Below, one piece after another: positions 34,850 to 44,387 of a DNA stretch of 64,000 nucleotides (positions within the stretch are counted from its first letter, which is position 1; each line of letters starts with the position of its first letter). Source of the stretch: Deltaproteobacteria bacterium (GTDB taxonomy: Bacteria > Myxococcota > Myxococcia > SLRQ01); NCBI GenBank assembly GCA_007130885.1, contig SLRQ01000065.1, positions 82,286 to 146,285 on the forward strand, written 5' to 3'. The notes below the pieces were generated by a model. That model was given only the letters and a program-made list of their open reading frames with translations, was not told the origin of the DNA and made no database searches. The translations under genes were made by a program, and so were the position numbers.

Positions 34850-37474
34850 ATGGCAGAAACAACCCCGGCCAGCACCCTACCCATAAACATCGAAGACGAG
34901 ATGCGGAGATCGTATCTCGACTACTCGATGTCGGTGATCGTAGGACGCGCTCTCCCCGATGTTCGCGATGGTCTCAAGCCCGTGCATCGGCGGGTTCTGT
35001 ATGCGATGCAGGACCTAGGGAATACCTATAACCGTTCTTATAAGAAGTCCGCCCGAGTGGTCGGTGACGTAATAGGTAAGTATCACCCGCATGGTGATGC
35101 CGCCGTCTATGACACCATAGTCCGGCTCGCTCAGGATTTCGCCATGCGTTATCCCCTGGTTGATGGCCAAGGGAACTTCGGCTCCATCGATGGCGACTCG
35201 GCGGCGGCCATGCGCTACACGGAGGTCCGGATGGATCGGCTGGCCAGCGAGCTTTTGGCCGATCTCGACAAGGACACCGTGGACTTCGGACCCAACTACG
35301 ACGACTCCCTGGAGGAGCCGCTAGTTCTACCCGCCCGCTTCCCGAACCTTCTGGTGAACGGTGCCGCCGGCATCGCCGTGGGCATGGCCACCAATATTCC
35401 TCCTCATAACTTGGGAGAGATCATAGACGCCACCGTGGCGGCCATAGAAGACCCGGCCATCTCCGATATGGACCTTTTGAAGCTCGTCCCCGGGCCGGAC
35501 TTCCCAACCGGCGGGTACATTCAGGGCTTCGAGGGGATACGTCAGGCCTATCTGACGGGGCGAGGTGCCATAAAGATGCGCGCCAAGACGCACATCGAGC
35601 CTATCCCCGGTAGTGCCGAGCGTGAGCAGATCGTGGTTACCGAGCTTCCATACCAGGTCAACAAAGCGCGTCTAGTAGAGAAGATGGCGGAGTTAGTGCG
35701 TGAGAAGAAGCTCGAGGGCATCAGTGACCTTCGCGACGAGTCGGATAGGGAAGGCATGCGTGTGGTCATAGAGCTAAAGCGCGATGCGATTACCGAGGTG
35801 GTGCGCAACAACCTTTTCAAGCACACGCTGCTGCAGCACAGCTTCGGCATCAATATTCTCGCCCTGGATCGCGGACAGCCCAAGGTGCTGGGGCTCAAGG
35901 ACTGTCTGCTGCGCTTCATCGATCACCGTCGCGAGGTCGTCACGCGGCGGAGCCGTTTCGAGCTTGGGAAGGCCGAGGAGCGCTTTCATTTGCTGACCGG
36001 TCTTCTGGTTGCGACCGATCACATAGACCGCATCGTGGAGATCATACGTTCGTCGACGGATCCGGATCAGGCAAAAAGTCGTTTGGTCGCCGAGAGCTTC
36101 AAGGGTCCACACGAGCGGCTGAAACAATTCGTCGAAGCCGGCAAGGATCAGATCGATTCAGCACTCGCGACCAACGTCTTCCAGTTGGACCAGGTGCAGG
36201 CACAGGCTATTCTGGAGATGCGTCTGGCTCGTCTCACCGGACTCGAACGCGACAAGGTAGAGTCGGAGATGCGCGAGGTTCGTGACAGGATCGTCTATTT
36301 GAAGGAGATCCTCGCTAGTGATCCTAGGCTCCTCCAGGTGATCGTCGATGAGTTACGAGAGGTCCGGGAACGCTATGCGGATTCCAGGCGTACAGAGATC
36401 GTCCCCGACGAGGGAGAGATAAGCCTGGAAGACTTGATTGCCGACGAGGACATGGTGGTGACTGTCAGCCACACAGGCTATATCAAGCGGAACCCCGTTA
36501 GCGAGTACAGGGCTCAAAAGCGTGGTGGCCGAGGGCGAAGTGGAGCGAAGGTGAAGGACGAGGATTTCGTCGAGCAACTCTTCGTCGCTTCCACGCACAC
36601 TCAGGTTCTCTGCTTTACAACGGCCGGCAAGTGTTACTGGCTCAAGGTTCATGAGATTCCCATGGCCGGCCGCAACGCGCGTGGCAGGCCCGTGGTGAAC
36701 CTCCTTCAACTCGGCAAGGGCGAAAGGATTGCCGCCGTACTGCCGGTAAAGGAGTTCGTGGAGGACCGATACATTGCAATGGTCACCGCTCATGGATTCA
36801 TCAAGAAGACTGAGCTTACGGCCTTCGCAAACCCTCGGGCGGCCGGCATCATTGCATTGAGCATAGAAGAGGGCGACAGGCTCATCGCGGCTCGGCTGAC
36901 CGATGGAGACAGTGAGATCCTGGTTTCCACCCGAAAAGGACTCGCCATACGCTTTTCTGAAAAAGACGTGCGGTCGATGGGGCGCGGGGCGCGCGGCGTG
37001 AAGGCCATCACTCTTGGCCGTTCGGATGAGGTCGTGGGTGTCAACGTCCTAGATGAGGGCACGATTCTCACGATAACCGAGAACGGATATGGGAAACGAA
37101 CACCCGTAGAGGATTACCGGGTTCAGAGCCGAGGCGGTAAGGGCATAATTACCATCAAGACCACCGCGAGGAACGGCAAGGTGGCCGGTGTCGGACAGGT
37201 CAAGGACGATGACCAGATAATGCTCGTCACTAACCAAGGTATGCTCATTCGCATGAAGGCCAGTGACATCTCCATCATTGGACGCAACACGCAGGGTGTG
37301 AGGTTGATAAGCCTCGAGACCCGCGACGAGAAGGTGAGCGGCTTTGCCTGGATCGCCGAGCCCGAGGAAGAGGACGCCGGTGTACCGGCTACACCGATAG
37401 AGTCGGAGGGGCGCCTCAACGGAGCGTCGGGCAATAATGGTGAGGGAGCTGATGGTCATGACCCGGGAGCATGA
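34850..37474 (+). CDS. gyrA: DNA gyrase subunit A
   Basis: An 874-residue GyrA: breakage-reunion domain with the catalytic Tyr in [12 protein letters not shown] (Tyr123), the tower and coiled coil, and a C-terminal six-bladed wrapping domain with the GyrA box ([10 protein letters not shown], about residue 560). It introduces negative supercoils with GyrB. The quinolone-region sequence is [10 protein letters not shown] (79-88), so the residue equal to E. coli Ser83 is Ala84. The C terminus is acidic. The ATG at 34850 gives the standard start [18 protein letters not shown]; an upstream in-frame ATG at 34724 adds 42 unlikely residues. The next gene overlaps its 3' end. gyrB is not in the window. 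Confidence 0.97.
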   Translation: MAETTPASTLPINIEDEMRRSYLDYSMSVIVGRALPDVRDGLKPVHRRVLYAMQDLGNTYNRSYKKSARVVGDVIGKYHPHGDAAVYDTIVRLAQDFAMRYPLVDGQGNFGSIDGDSAAAMRYTEVRMDRLASELLADLDKDTVDFGPNYDDSLEEPLVLPARFPNLLVNGAAGIAVGMATNIPPHNLGEIIDATVAAIEDPAISDMDLLKLVPGPDFPTGGYIQGFEGIRQAYLTGRGAIKMRAKTHIEPIPGSAEREQIVVTELPYQVNKARLVEKMAELVREKKLEGISDLRDESDREGMRVVIELKRDAITEVVRNNLFKHTLLQHSFGINILALDRGQPKVLGLKDCLLRFIDHRREVVTRRSRFELGKAEERFHLLTGLLVATDHIDRIVEIIRSSTDPDQAKSRLVAESFKGPHERLKQFVEAGKDQIDSALATNVFQLDQVQAQAILEMRLARLTGLERDKVESEMREVRDRIVYLKEILASDPRLLQVIVDELREVRERYADSRRTEIVPDEGEISLEDLIADEDMVVTVSHTGYIKRNPVSEYRAQKRGGRGRSGAKVKDEDFVEQLFVASTHTQVLCFTTAGKCYWLKVHEIPMAGRNARGRPVVNLLQLGKGERIAAVLPVKEFVEDRYIAMVTAHGFIKKTELTAFANPRAAGIIALSIEEGDRLIAARLTDGDSEILVSTRKGLAIRFSEKDVRSMGRGARGVKAITLGRSDEVVGVNVLDEGTILTITENGYGKRTPVEDYRVQSRGGKGIITIKTTARNGKVAGVGQVKDDDQIMLVTNQGMLIRMKASDISIIGRNTQGVRLISLETRDEKVSGFAWIAEPEEEDAGVPATPIESEGRLNGASGNNGEGADGHDPGA

Positions 37475-38315
37475 TCTCCGCGTCCGGCAAGGCGTGGTCG
37501 CCGTGGCGCTGGTTGGATGTTTGGCGGTGGTTGGAGGCTGTCAGGATCCTTGGCAGTCGAAACTGGATCGTGCCGGCGATCTAGCCTTCCAGGGAAGATA
37601 TGAGGAAGCAGTCTATGTGCTTGATGAGCTGTTGACGTCCTTGCCTGACGTGCCCAACGAGGATGCGGATCCTGTTCGTTTGAAGGCTCTTTCCAAAGCG
37701 GGCCGAATAGCACACCTGTTCCTGCGGAATGTCGATTTGGCGGTTTCGTATCACAGCAGGATAATAGAGCTTTATCCAGGCTCGGAGCAGTCATACGAGG
37801 CTCGGCAGAAGCTGGCCAGAATCCATGTGGAAGCAAATGATCGCGCGCGAGCAGTAGTGCAGTATCAAGCCCTGGTGTCTGGATTTCCGGATAAGCCGGG
37901 AGTCGACCAATTCCAGTACGAGCTTGCTCGCGGTTACTTCGTTCTGGGTGACCATGAACAGTCGAGAACCGAGGCTCGCCGTTTGCTGGAGCTTTGGCCG
38001 GACTCTCATTATGCCGATAGAGTGAGAATGCTGGTGGCGACGACCTACCATATTCAGGGACGGCATGAGAAAGCTGTGCAAGCCTATGAGGAAGCAAGAG
38101 ACGCCACCGAAGATGTGAACCTCGCCGCTCATGCTTTGTTCGAGACAGCCGGCTCCCTGGCGGCGATGGGAAAAAAGGAAAAGGCGGTGGAGACTTATCT
38201 CGAGGCGCTGGCTACTCACCCTCGGCCTCAAATCGTGCGCATGAGGCTGGACAGGTTGCGCGGTCGCATGGCTCGTCGCGATCTGGATAATCTCGATGTG
38301 CATAGAGTGTGGTGA
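37458..38315 (+). CDS. TPR-repeat lipoprotein
   Basis: A 285-residue predicted lipoprotein: signal ending VVGGC (from [28 protein letters not shown]) and then about six tetratricopeptide-like helical pairs (for example [58 protein letters not shown]). It resembles the BamD and YbgF group of envelope TPR lipoproteins, which scaffold complexes in the periplasm; no specific orthology is claimed. Its start lies inside the gyrA 3' end; the ATG at 37458 is nine bases after GGGAG and is preferred over 37437 and 37452. It is followed 22 bases later by hemL. Function unknown. Confidence 0.76.
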   Translation: MTREHDLRVRQGVVAVALVGCLAVVGGCQDPWQSKLDRAGDLAFQGRYEEAVYVLDELLTSLPDVPNEDADPVRLKALSKAGRIAHLFLRNVDLAVSYHSRIIELYPGSEQSYEARQKLARIHVEANDRARAVVQYQALVSGFPDKPGVDQFQYELARGYFVLGDHEQSRTEARRLLELWPDSHYADRVRMLVATTYHIQGRHEKAVQAYEEARDATEDVNLAAHALFETAGSLAAMGKKEKAVETYLEALATHPRPQIVRMRLDRLRGRMARRDLDNLDVHRVW

Positions 38316-38337
38316 TGTTCAGGATAAGGACTTGGCG

Positions 38338-39636
38338 ATGATCGACCTTCAGGAATCGAGAAGGGTCATGGCTCGTGCCCGTGAGCTCATGCCCGGCGGC
38401 GTCAACTCTCCAGCGAGGGCTTTTTCTTCTGTTGGCGGCGATCCTCCTGTCCTGGTGAGGGGTAAGGGGGCCCGTGTGTGGGATGCCGATGGGAACGAGT
38501 ACATTGACTGGGTGGCCTCCTGGGGTCCTCTAATCCTCGGTCACGCGGCGCCGGACGTCGTCGAGGCGGTCTGTGCGGCGGCCCGCGACGGCACCAGCTT
38601 TGGGGCTCCAACTGTTCGCGAGGTAAGGCTGGCGGAGCTGATACGCCGCACCATGCCCTCCATGGAGAAGATGCGCATGGTCTCGAGCGGCACCGAAGCC
38701 ACCATGAGCGCTCTGCGGCTGGCGCGCGCGGCCACCGGCAGGGATGAAGTAGTGAAGTTGGACGGCTGTTTTCACGGTCACGGAGACAGCTTGCTGGTCA
38801 AGGCCGGCTCGGGAGTGGAGACGCTGGGTCTTCCCGACTCGCCGGGCGTGCCCACCGGTCTTGCAAAGCACACTCTTACGTTGCCGTTCAACGATCTGTC
38901 CGCGGCCGAAGCGTTATTCCGGGAACGAGGCGGCCGCATTGCCGCCGTCATTCTGGAGCCGGTTGTCGGCAACATGGGCTGCATTCCGCCGCGTGAGGGC
39001 TATCTCCAAGGCTTACGCCGGATCTGTGATTATCACGGAGCGCTTCTCATCTTCGATGAGGTGATGACCGGATATCGCGTTGCTCTTGGAGGCGCCCAGG
39101 CCCGCTACGGAGTGAGACCGGATCTGACTACCTTGGGCAAGGTAGTGGGCGGTGGCCTGCCGGTAGGGGTGTACGGAGGTCGTTCCGAAATAATGGACGA
39201 GGTCGCTCCCGAGGGGCCGGTCTACCAAGCCGGTACCCTTAGCGGGAATCCCCTGGCCATGGCCGCCGGTATAGCAACGCTCGAACGATTGAGCCGGGAA
39301 GGCGTCTACGAAAGCTTGGAGCTTACGGCCTCGGAGTTGGAGAAAGGTTTGGACGATGCCATCGAGAGCACGGGCACCGACGCGCGTATTCAGCGCGTTG
39401 GCACAATGCTCGCGGTTTACTTTCGGCGCGAGCCCGTCTGGAACGCCGAAGATGCCAGAGCGCCGGAGCCCGAGAAGTTCGCTCGGTTTCATCGAGCCAT
39501 GCTGGAGGGAGGGGTATATCTACCTCCTAGCCGGGTGGAGAGCTGGTTCGTGGGAATGGCCCATGACGAGGAAGCGGTGAGTCAAACCGTGAGCGTAGCT
39601 CGAGCGGGGTTTGAAGTAGTAAATTCCGCTGGTTGA
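38338..39636 (+). CDS. hemL: Glutamate-1-semialdehyde 2,1-aminomutase
   Basis: A 432-residue PLP enzyme, the length of GSA aminomutases, converting glutamate-1-semialdehyde to 5-aminolevulinate in tetrapyrrole synthesis. Landmarks: LMPGGVNSPARAF near the N terminus, VSSGTEATMSALRLARA, LIFDEVMTGYRVALGGAQ and the PLP lysine in TTLGKVVGGGLPVGVYGG, then QAGTLSGNPLAMAAG. These are specific to HemL among class III aminotransferases. The ATG at 38338 follows AAGGA; earlier in-frame codons lie inside the TPR gene. The C5 pathway partner hemA is not in the window. Confidence 0.95.
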   Translation: MIDLQESRRVMARARELMPGGVNSPARAFSSVGGDPPVLVRGKGARVWDADGNEYIDWVASWGPLILGHAAPDVVEAVCAAARDGTSFGAPTVREVRLAELIRRTMPSMEKMRMVSSGTEATMSALRLARAATGRDEVVKLDGCFHGHGDSLLVKAGSGVETLGLPDSPGVPTGLAKHTLTLPFNDLSAAEALFRERGGRIAAVILEPVVGNMGCIPPREGYLQGLRRICDYHGALLIFDEVMTGYRVALGGAQARYGVRPDLTTLGKVVGGGLPVGVYGGRSEIMDEVAPEGPVYQAGTLSGNPLAMAAGIATLERLSREGVYESLELTASELEKGLDDAIESTGTDARIQRVGTMLAVYFRREPVWNAEDARAPEPEKFARFHRAMLEGGVYLPPSRVESWFVGMAHDEEAVSQTVSVARAGFEVVNSAG

Positions 39637-39834
39637 TGCCAGGTTTAGCCGTCTCTACGACCATTGTTCTTGTTCACAGCTCCGTTGCGTGCTAAGTGCC
39701 ACCCAACTCGCGCATGAACTCCCCGGGTTCGGGGCCGTGAATGCGCTTTTCGCCGCCTGGCTCATCGAAGACGCAGGTCTCGTTCTGGAGCCCCAAAGGC
39801 GGTGTAAGCACCTGGCATTGATGAGATTTTCAAG

Positions 39835-40095
39835 ATGAATGGGAAGCCGGACGATTCCGGCGGTCCTAGGAGGGAAGACGACGGCCGTTCCGCTCTGGCG
39901 AGTTCGCTACGAAAGGCTGGCCCCTTCATTCACCTGGGCTGGTCGATAGCCATCAGCGTTGTTCTAGGCGCTGGGGTCGGTTACTGGCTGGACAAGCGTT
40001 TCGATACTTCACCTTGGCTTCTGATAGCCGGCTCGATTCTCGGCATTGCCGCCGGCCTCATCGAGCTGACTCGCGCGTCAAAAAGGCTTAGCTGA
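39835..40095 (+). CDS. AtpZ-like F0 assembly protein
   Basis: An 86-residue protein with a charged N terminus and two hydrophobic helices (LGWSIAISVVLGAGVGYWLDKRF and PWLLIAGSILGIAAGLIELTR), the form of AtpZ/AtpI-type subunits that precede F0 genes. Such proteins help c-ring assembly and possibly Mg/Ca transport. It opens the F0 cluster and is separated from hemL by about 200 bases that must hold the promoter. The following AtpI-like gene starts five bases later. Start ATG is followed by NGKPDDSGG; no strong ribosome site is seen. Confidence 0.8.
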   Translation: MNGKPDDSGGPRREDDGRSALASSLRKAGPFIHLGWSIAISVVLGAGVGYWLDKRFDTSPWLLIAGSILGIAAGLIELTRASKRLS

Positions 40096-40100
40096 CACCA

Positions 40101-40493
40101 ATGCTCTTCCGAACCATACTGCGAATCGTCTCTTGGGCTCTCATGCTCACGTTGATCGTTGCGGTCGTGAGTGGAGCCTGGCTGGCGGCCTTGCTTGGAG
40201 GAGGTGTGAGTCTTGCGGGTGCTCTTCTAGGTCTACTTCTGTGTCATCGAGCAATTACGATGGGGCAAGGGTCCGCGATGAGGAGGACCAACAAGCTGAT
40301 GGGGGCCTTTGTGGTAGGTATGCTGGCCCGATTAGTCATTTTAGCCGCCAGCTTGGCGTTGGTGATGGTTCTTTTCGGTTGGGAGCCCATCGTTTTCATC
40401 GTAGCTTTCTTCACGGTGCATGCAATCAGCCAGGTCCTCGAGATAGGGTATGTGCACAAGAAGAAAAACTCAGCGGCAATAATTGCCGTGTAA
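40101..40493 (+). CDS. AtpI-like F0 assembly subunit
   Basis: A 130-residue membrane protein with four hydrophobic helices, in the usual place of ATP synthase subunit I between the AtpZ-like and a-subunit genes. The pattern of two paired helices with the charged stretch RRTNKLMG between and the C-terminal HKKKNS fits AtpI-type proteins, which assist c-ring assembly. Sequence alone is weakly conserved in this family, so the call leans on size and context. It is five bases after the previous gene and eight before atpB. Confidence 0.7.
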   Translation: MLFRTILRIVSWALMLTLIVAVVSGAWLAALLGGGVSLAGALLGLLLCHRAITMGQGSAMRRTNKLMGAFVVGMLARLVILAASLALVMVLFGWEPIVFIVAFFTVHAISQVLEIGYVHKKKNSAAIIAV

Positions 40494-40500
40494 TTCGATC

Positions 40501-41457
40501 ATGCTTGCGCACATAAGCCTCAAGAAACGACCTTTGGGTGGCGCACTGGCTGCGCTGATGCTAGCGGGGCTGCTCACGGCTCCGGCTCTGGCGGCCGAGA
40601 CGGAGGCGCCGAAACCCGCCGAGCAGCCGACTTTCACCGAGGCACTTTGGACGTTCCTCCTCGACGCGGATTACCTGCCCATTCCATGGCCCCACGCGGA
40701 AACTTGGCAACGAAAAATCGACTTGTCGAGAGTCTTCGGTGAGCTGAAGTTCGAAATTGCCGGGTATGAAATCAATCTGACTCCCACCAAGCATACGGTG
40801 TTCTTGTGGCTTTCAGCGCTGCTTTGCTTGGTTCTTTTCATTCCGGCCAGCAAGAAGTACGACGAAAAGCACGTTCCTTCGAGTCGAGGAGCCAACTTTC
40901 TCGAGGCCCTCGTTTTGTTCATTCGAAACGACATGGCCATAGCGAATATCGGAAAGAAAGAAGGGCTGCGGTACGTGCCTTTCCTGCTAACCGTATTCTT
41001 TCTAATCCTCTTTATGAATCTGCTTTCGTTGATCCCATACGGAACAGCGGCTACCGCTAATTTGGCGGTTACAGGGGCACTGGCTTTTGCATCATTCATC
41101 GTCATCCAGATCGCCGGGATGCGGGCTCACGGCACAGTGGGCTACTGGACCGGGCTGGTTCCCTCGGGGGTTCCATGGTTTCTGTATCCAATCATGATCC
41201 CGATAGAGATTATGGGACTGTTTACCAAGCCCTTTGCCCTCACGGTCAGGCTCTTCGCTAACATGACCGCGGGTAAGGTCGTAATATTCTCGCTGATCGG
41301 GCTCATTTTCCTGTTCGAGACGGCGGCCGTGTCACCGATTTCGGTCGCGTTCACGTTGTTCATCATGGTCTTGAAGCTATTTGTATCTTTCCTTCAGGCC
41401 TTTATCTTCACCATGTTGACGTCGTTGTTTATCGGAATGGCGTCACACGATCACTAG
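40501..41457 (+). CDS. atpB: ATP synthase F0 subunit a, with an N-terminal signal-like extension
   Basis: A 318-residue a subunit that forms the proton half-channels beside the c-ring. The essential Arg lies in FALTVRLFANMTAGK in the penultimate helix region, and MPIEIMGLFTKPFAL and LQAFIFTMLTSLFIG are further family marks. The first 35 residues look like a cleavable signal peptide, LKKRPLGGALAALMLAGLLTAPALA, which is unusual but occurs in a few related groups. The ATG at 40501 is eight bases after the AtpI stop. It belongs to a cluster of F0 genes only. Confidence 0.93.
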   Translation: MLAHISLKKRPLGGALAALMLAGLLTAPALAAETEAPKPAEQPTFTEALWTFLLDADYLPIPWPHAETWQRKIDLSRVFGELKFEIAGYEINLTPTKHTVFLWLSALLCLVLFIPASKKYDEKHVPSSRGANFLEALVLFIRNDMAIANIGKKEGLRYVPFLLTVFFLILFMNLLSLIPYGTAATANLAVTGALAFASFIVIQIAGMRAHGTVGYWTGLVPSGVPWFLYPIMIPIEIMGLFTKPFALTVRLFANMTAGKVVIFSLIGLIFLFETAAVSPISVAFTLFIMVLKLFVSFLQAFIFTMLTSLFIGMASHDH

Positions 41458-41499
41458 AGACTTACTCCCCCATTCTCAACTTCTGACAGGAGCAGCATT

Positions 41500-41724
41500 A
41501 TGGACCTTGGGTTTGCATATCTAGCAGCCGGCTTGGGCGCGGGCCTAACCGCAATCGGCGCCGCTTATGGCATCAGCCTCATTGGTGCCGCGGCTATGGA
41601 AGGTACCGCTCGTCAGCCTTCTTCCGCCGGTGATATTCGTACCTCCATGATCATCGGCGCCGCTCTCATCGAGGGTGTCGCTTTGTTCGCGGTGGTTGTC
41701 ACGGTCATTTTGGCGGTGAAGTAA
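41500..41724 (+). CDS. atpE: ATP synthase F0 subunit c
   Basis: A 74-residue hairpin of two helices with the ARQPSSAGDIRT loop and the ion-carrying glutamate in GAALIEGVALFAV. The residues that complete a sodium site in Ilyobacter-type c subunits (Gln in helix 1, Ser-Thr after the Glu) are Ile and Gly-Val here, so proton coupling is expected. A standard AGGAGC site precedes the ATG. Placed between atpB and atpF. Confidence 0.95.
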   Translation: MDLGFAYLAAGLGAGLTAIGAAYGISLIGAAAMEGTARQPSSAGDIRTSMIIGAALIEGVALFAVVVTVILAVK

Positions 41725-41754
41725 CCGCTTGACAGCACAGGACTGAACCAACTC

Positions 41755-42279
41755 ATGATCATAACCCCCGTCCTTCTTGGAAGTGCCCTGACCGATGTCA
41801 ATCCTGGTCTGGTCATTTGGACGCTTGTAACCTTCGTCCTCTTGCTGTTTCTGCTGCGCAAGTTTGCTTGGGGCCCAATTCTCGGCATGATCGAGCAGCG
41901 GGAGGCGGGAATTCGAGAGTCCTTGGAAGCCGCCGACAAGCAGCGAGCCGAGGCTCAGCGCATGATCGAGGAGCACAAGCTAGCCTTGGAGGCTGCTCGG
42001 CGAGATGCCGCGGATATGGTTCGTCAAGCGCAAGAAGAGGTCGAGTTGGCTCGGGAGGAGGCGCTCGAGATGGCCAAGTCCGAAGCCAGCGACATGATCA
42101 ATACGGCACGCCGGCAAATTGAATCCGAACAGAAAAAGGCGCTCGCCGAGGTAAAGGAAGTGGCGGTGGATCTTGCGATTGCCGCCGCTGGCCGACTCCT
42201 TGAGGAGTCCATGGATGAGGAGCATCAGCGGCGGCTGGTACGCGAGTATCTGGAACAGCTTCACGGCCCCGCGGCCTAA
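41755..42279 (+). CDS. atpF: ATP synthase F0 subunit b
   Basis: A 174-residue b subunit: one N-terminal membrane helix (about residues 17-37, VIWTLVTFVLLLFLLRKFAWGPI) and a long Glu/Ala/Arg-rich helical stalk that forms the peripheral stator. The KFAWGPILGMIEQREAGIRESLEAAD stretch after the membrane helix is typical. Thirty bases follow atpE. No atpH, A, G, D or C genes follow; the F1 operon must be elsewhere, as in several deltaproteobacteria. Confidence 0.93.
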   Translation: MIITPVLLGSALTDVNPGLVIWTLVTFVLLLFLLRKFAWGPILGMIEQREAGIRESLEAADKQRAEAQRMIEEHKLALEAARRDAADMVRQAQEEVELAREEALEMAKSEASDMINTARRQIESEQKKALAEVKEVAVDLAIAAAGRLLEESMDEEHQRRLVREYLEQLHGPAA

Positions 42280-42402
42280 GTGGCGCAAGCCCCCGAGTCG
42301 GAACGGGGTAGTCCGTTATGGACATTAGATGGGGTAGACGTGCTACCGTGGCGATAGCACGCCGCAATGCCTAATCTTTATTCCAGCGTGGAGTCGTCAT
42401 TA

Positions 42403-43080
42403 ATGCAGCGCGCCGCCGCCAGATTGCTTACATGTCTTTGTGGGGTTTTGATTGGAGCCGCGGGCTGCTTTCAGTCGGCGTGTTCCTCGGCGGTTGGGAG
42501 CAAGGAGGCGGTGAGCGGCGTGCCGGCGCCCCCGCGCGTGGGGCTGTTCGAGGACGACGTCCCAGACGGCTTCATAGAGATGAAGGTTCTGGGGGTTTTG
42601 CCTACAGCGGATGGCAACGCTGTCTTCCTTGTGGACGAAGAGCAAGAAAAGGTGCTGCCTATCTGGATAGGACCCTCCGAGGCCATGGCGATTCAGCTAA
42701 GGTCGGAGCGCCGCCGCTTCGAACGCCCCCTTACCCATGATCTCTTGGATGCAATGCTCGAAGAGATGGGTGGCACCGTGGTCCGAGTCCATGTAGACGA
42801 CATGAAAGGCTCGACGTTCGTGGCGACCGTGTTCGTTCGCACCGACGATCGGGTATTTGCGCTTGATGCTCGCCCCTCTGACGGTATAGCGCTGGCTGCC
42901 GGAAGCGAAGCCCCGATATTCGTTGCGGTAGAGGTGGTGGAACGAGCCGGACTTTCCGCGGATGGTCTACCCAAGGAACGCTTCGAGGTGCCCTCCCCCG
43001 ATGACTCCCCAGGAAAAGAATCGGCGCCGGAGAGAGAAGAGCCCGGGATAATCGGGCCGCCGCCTACGCACTCGCTCTAA
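42403..43080 (+). CDS. Bifunctional-nuclease (BFN/DUF151) domain lipoprotein
   Basis: A 225-residue protein. The BFN domain spans about residues 50-185: GVLPTADGNAVFLVDEEQEK, LPIWIGPSEAMAIQL, RPLTHDLLDAMLEEMGG and LDARPSDGIALAAGSEAPI. The family has DNase/RNase activity in plants, but in bacteria its role is uncertain. Unusually the protein begins with a lipoprotein signal (MQRAAARLLTCLCGVLIGAAGC), predicting periplasmic or outer-membrane placement. The ATG at 42403 has GGAG nine bases upstream and starts the signal; an ATG at 42367 is an alternative. The C-terminal 40 residues are acidic and Pro-rich. Gene convergent with the next. Confidence 0.82.
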   Translation: MQRAAARLLTCLCGVLIGAAGCFQSACSSAVGSKEAVSGVPAPPRVGLFEDDVPDGFIEMKVLGVLPTADGNAVFLVDEEQEKVLPIWIGPSEAMAIQLRSERRRFERPLTHDLLDAMLEEMGGTVVRVHVDDMKGSTFVATVFVRTDDRVFALDARPSDGIALAAGSEAPIFVAVEVVERAGLSADGLPKERFEVPSPDDSPGKESAPEREEPGIIGPPPTHSL

Positions 43081-43089
43081 AGCACACGT

Positions 43090-44385
43090 TTACTCTTCAG
43101 GTATCCAGAGGCGCAAGCCATGTAGTGCGTGAGCGGCGTCTCCGATCAGGTCCCGGTATGTCTGAACCCGGTGCTTTCGGACATCCTCCATACGATTGAA
43201 GGTGCCGATGCGATCAAGGCGCTCCACGCTTTTGACCAAAAGAGAGATTCCTCGATCCACCGCTTTGAGGTCCACATCGATGCCGGAGTCCCGCAGGGCA
43301 GCCATGGTCTCCAGCCAGTGACCGTAGAACTTCATTTCTTGCGCGGTGATGAGTATGTCCTGCGATGGATGTTGTCGCCGAAGATCCGTGTATACCCTCT
43401 CCTCCGCCTGCAGCCTCCATGCAAGCGTTACAGCCGCTCTTTGCATTGCCGGGATGAGAGCTTCTCGGATCTCGGCGTCTTCCAGCCAGAATGAAGGGGT
43501 GCGGGCCAGGTGGAGGCCGCCGCAAGGATGGCCATGGACCCCTTCGCGGCGTTTTTGTATCTGGGTTCCTGCTTGGCGCGCATCTTCGAGAAACTCCATT
43601 TCCCTATTCAGATGCGCGGCCGCTCGAAGAGCGAGCTCGCGCCCGTCGAACCGAACACCGGCGTAATTTAGAAAGCTTGTCTTCCCGGTATGCTTGGCCG
43701 ACCGAGCCATCGCACTCAGGGTCCACGATTCATGCTCCCACGCTTCATTGGAAGGTTCCTCGAAACGCCATAGAGCGCTGTCGACCAAATCGGCTACGGT
43801 AAAGCTCTTTTCTTCGACTTCGAAGCGGTGATCCGGGCAGACTCCGGTCTGAAGAAGTAATTTCACCACTTGATTGCGGTGTGGCTCTCGTGGAGTTCCA
43901 TCCCGTGCTTCGCCCGTATATGTCGGAACTATCTTGCCGCCTACCTCCTTGGTCGTAGCCATCGCCAAGACGGCGTCTAGAATGGTCACGTCGTGATCAG
44001 GCAGCTTTTTGTTCGGCTCGAAGACCAGCAAGGCATGAATTAAAGCCCAGGTGTTCTCCGGCGATGCTAGAGCCCACACTCGAAGGTGGAGCAATAGCCG
44101 GTTCATCACACCGGCAACACGGTCTTTACTTGCCGAGGTGGCCTTGAGCCTTCCGTCGGAAGTCGCCTCTATCTGCTGCAGCGGCTCTATCGCCGCCGGT
44201 GGAGTAGGTCTGACGAGCGCTTTGAGCTCTCCAGGAGAGGAAGCCGGTGCTTCCTTGGGCTCAGCAGCCAACTCCCCTTCGTCAGCACCCGGCTCCTTGG
44301 ATTGATCACGGCAGGATGTGCTGAGCGTCAGAAACAAGAAACAGCAAAGCGCTAATGCCGGCACTGTTCGCAAAAAGGAATGCAT
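43090..44385 (-). CDS. Hypothetical lipoprotein, downstream of pdxA
   Basis: A 431-residue predicted lipoprotein: signal MHSFLRTVPALALCCFLFLTLSTSC, an acidic Pro/Glu-rich linker (about 25-60) and a mainly helical body with conserved-looking patches (MNRLLLHLRVWALASPENTWALIHALLVF, HESWTLSAMARS, GVHGHPCGGLHL). No known family is recognised. It is the last gene of the parvulin-pdxA operon, two bases after pdxA, so it may be part of the same envelope-biogenesis unit. The signal supports the start. Confidence 0.7.
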   Translation of the reverse strand: MHSFLRTVPALALCCFLFLTLSTSCRDQSKEPGADEGELAAEPKEAPASSPGELKALVRPTPPAAIEPLQQIEATSDGRLKATSASKDRVAGVMNRLLLHLRVWALASPENTWALIHALLVFEPNKKLPDHDVTILDAVLAMATTKEVGGKIVPTYTGEARDGTPREPHRNQVVKLLLQTGVCPDHRFEVEEKSFTVADLVDSALWRFEEPSNEAWEHESWTLSAMARSAKHTGKTSFLNYAGVRFDGRELALRAAAHLNREMEFLEDARQAGTQIQKRREGVHGHPCGGLHLARTPSFWLEDAEIREALIPAMQRAAVTLAWRLQAEERVYTDLRRQHPSQDILITAQEMKFYGHWLETMAALRDSGIDVDLKAVDRGISLLVKSVERLDRIGTFNRMEDVRKHRVQTYRDLIGDAAHALHGLRLWIPEE

Positions 44386-44387
44386 TC

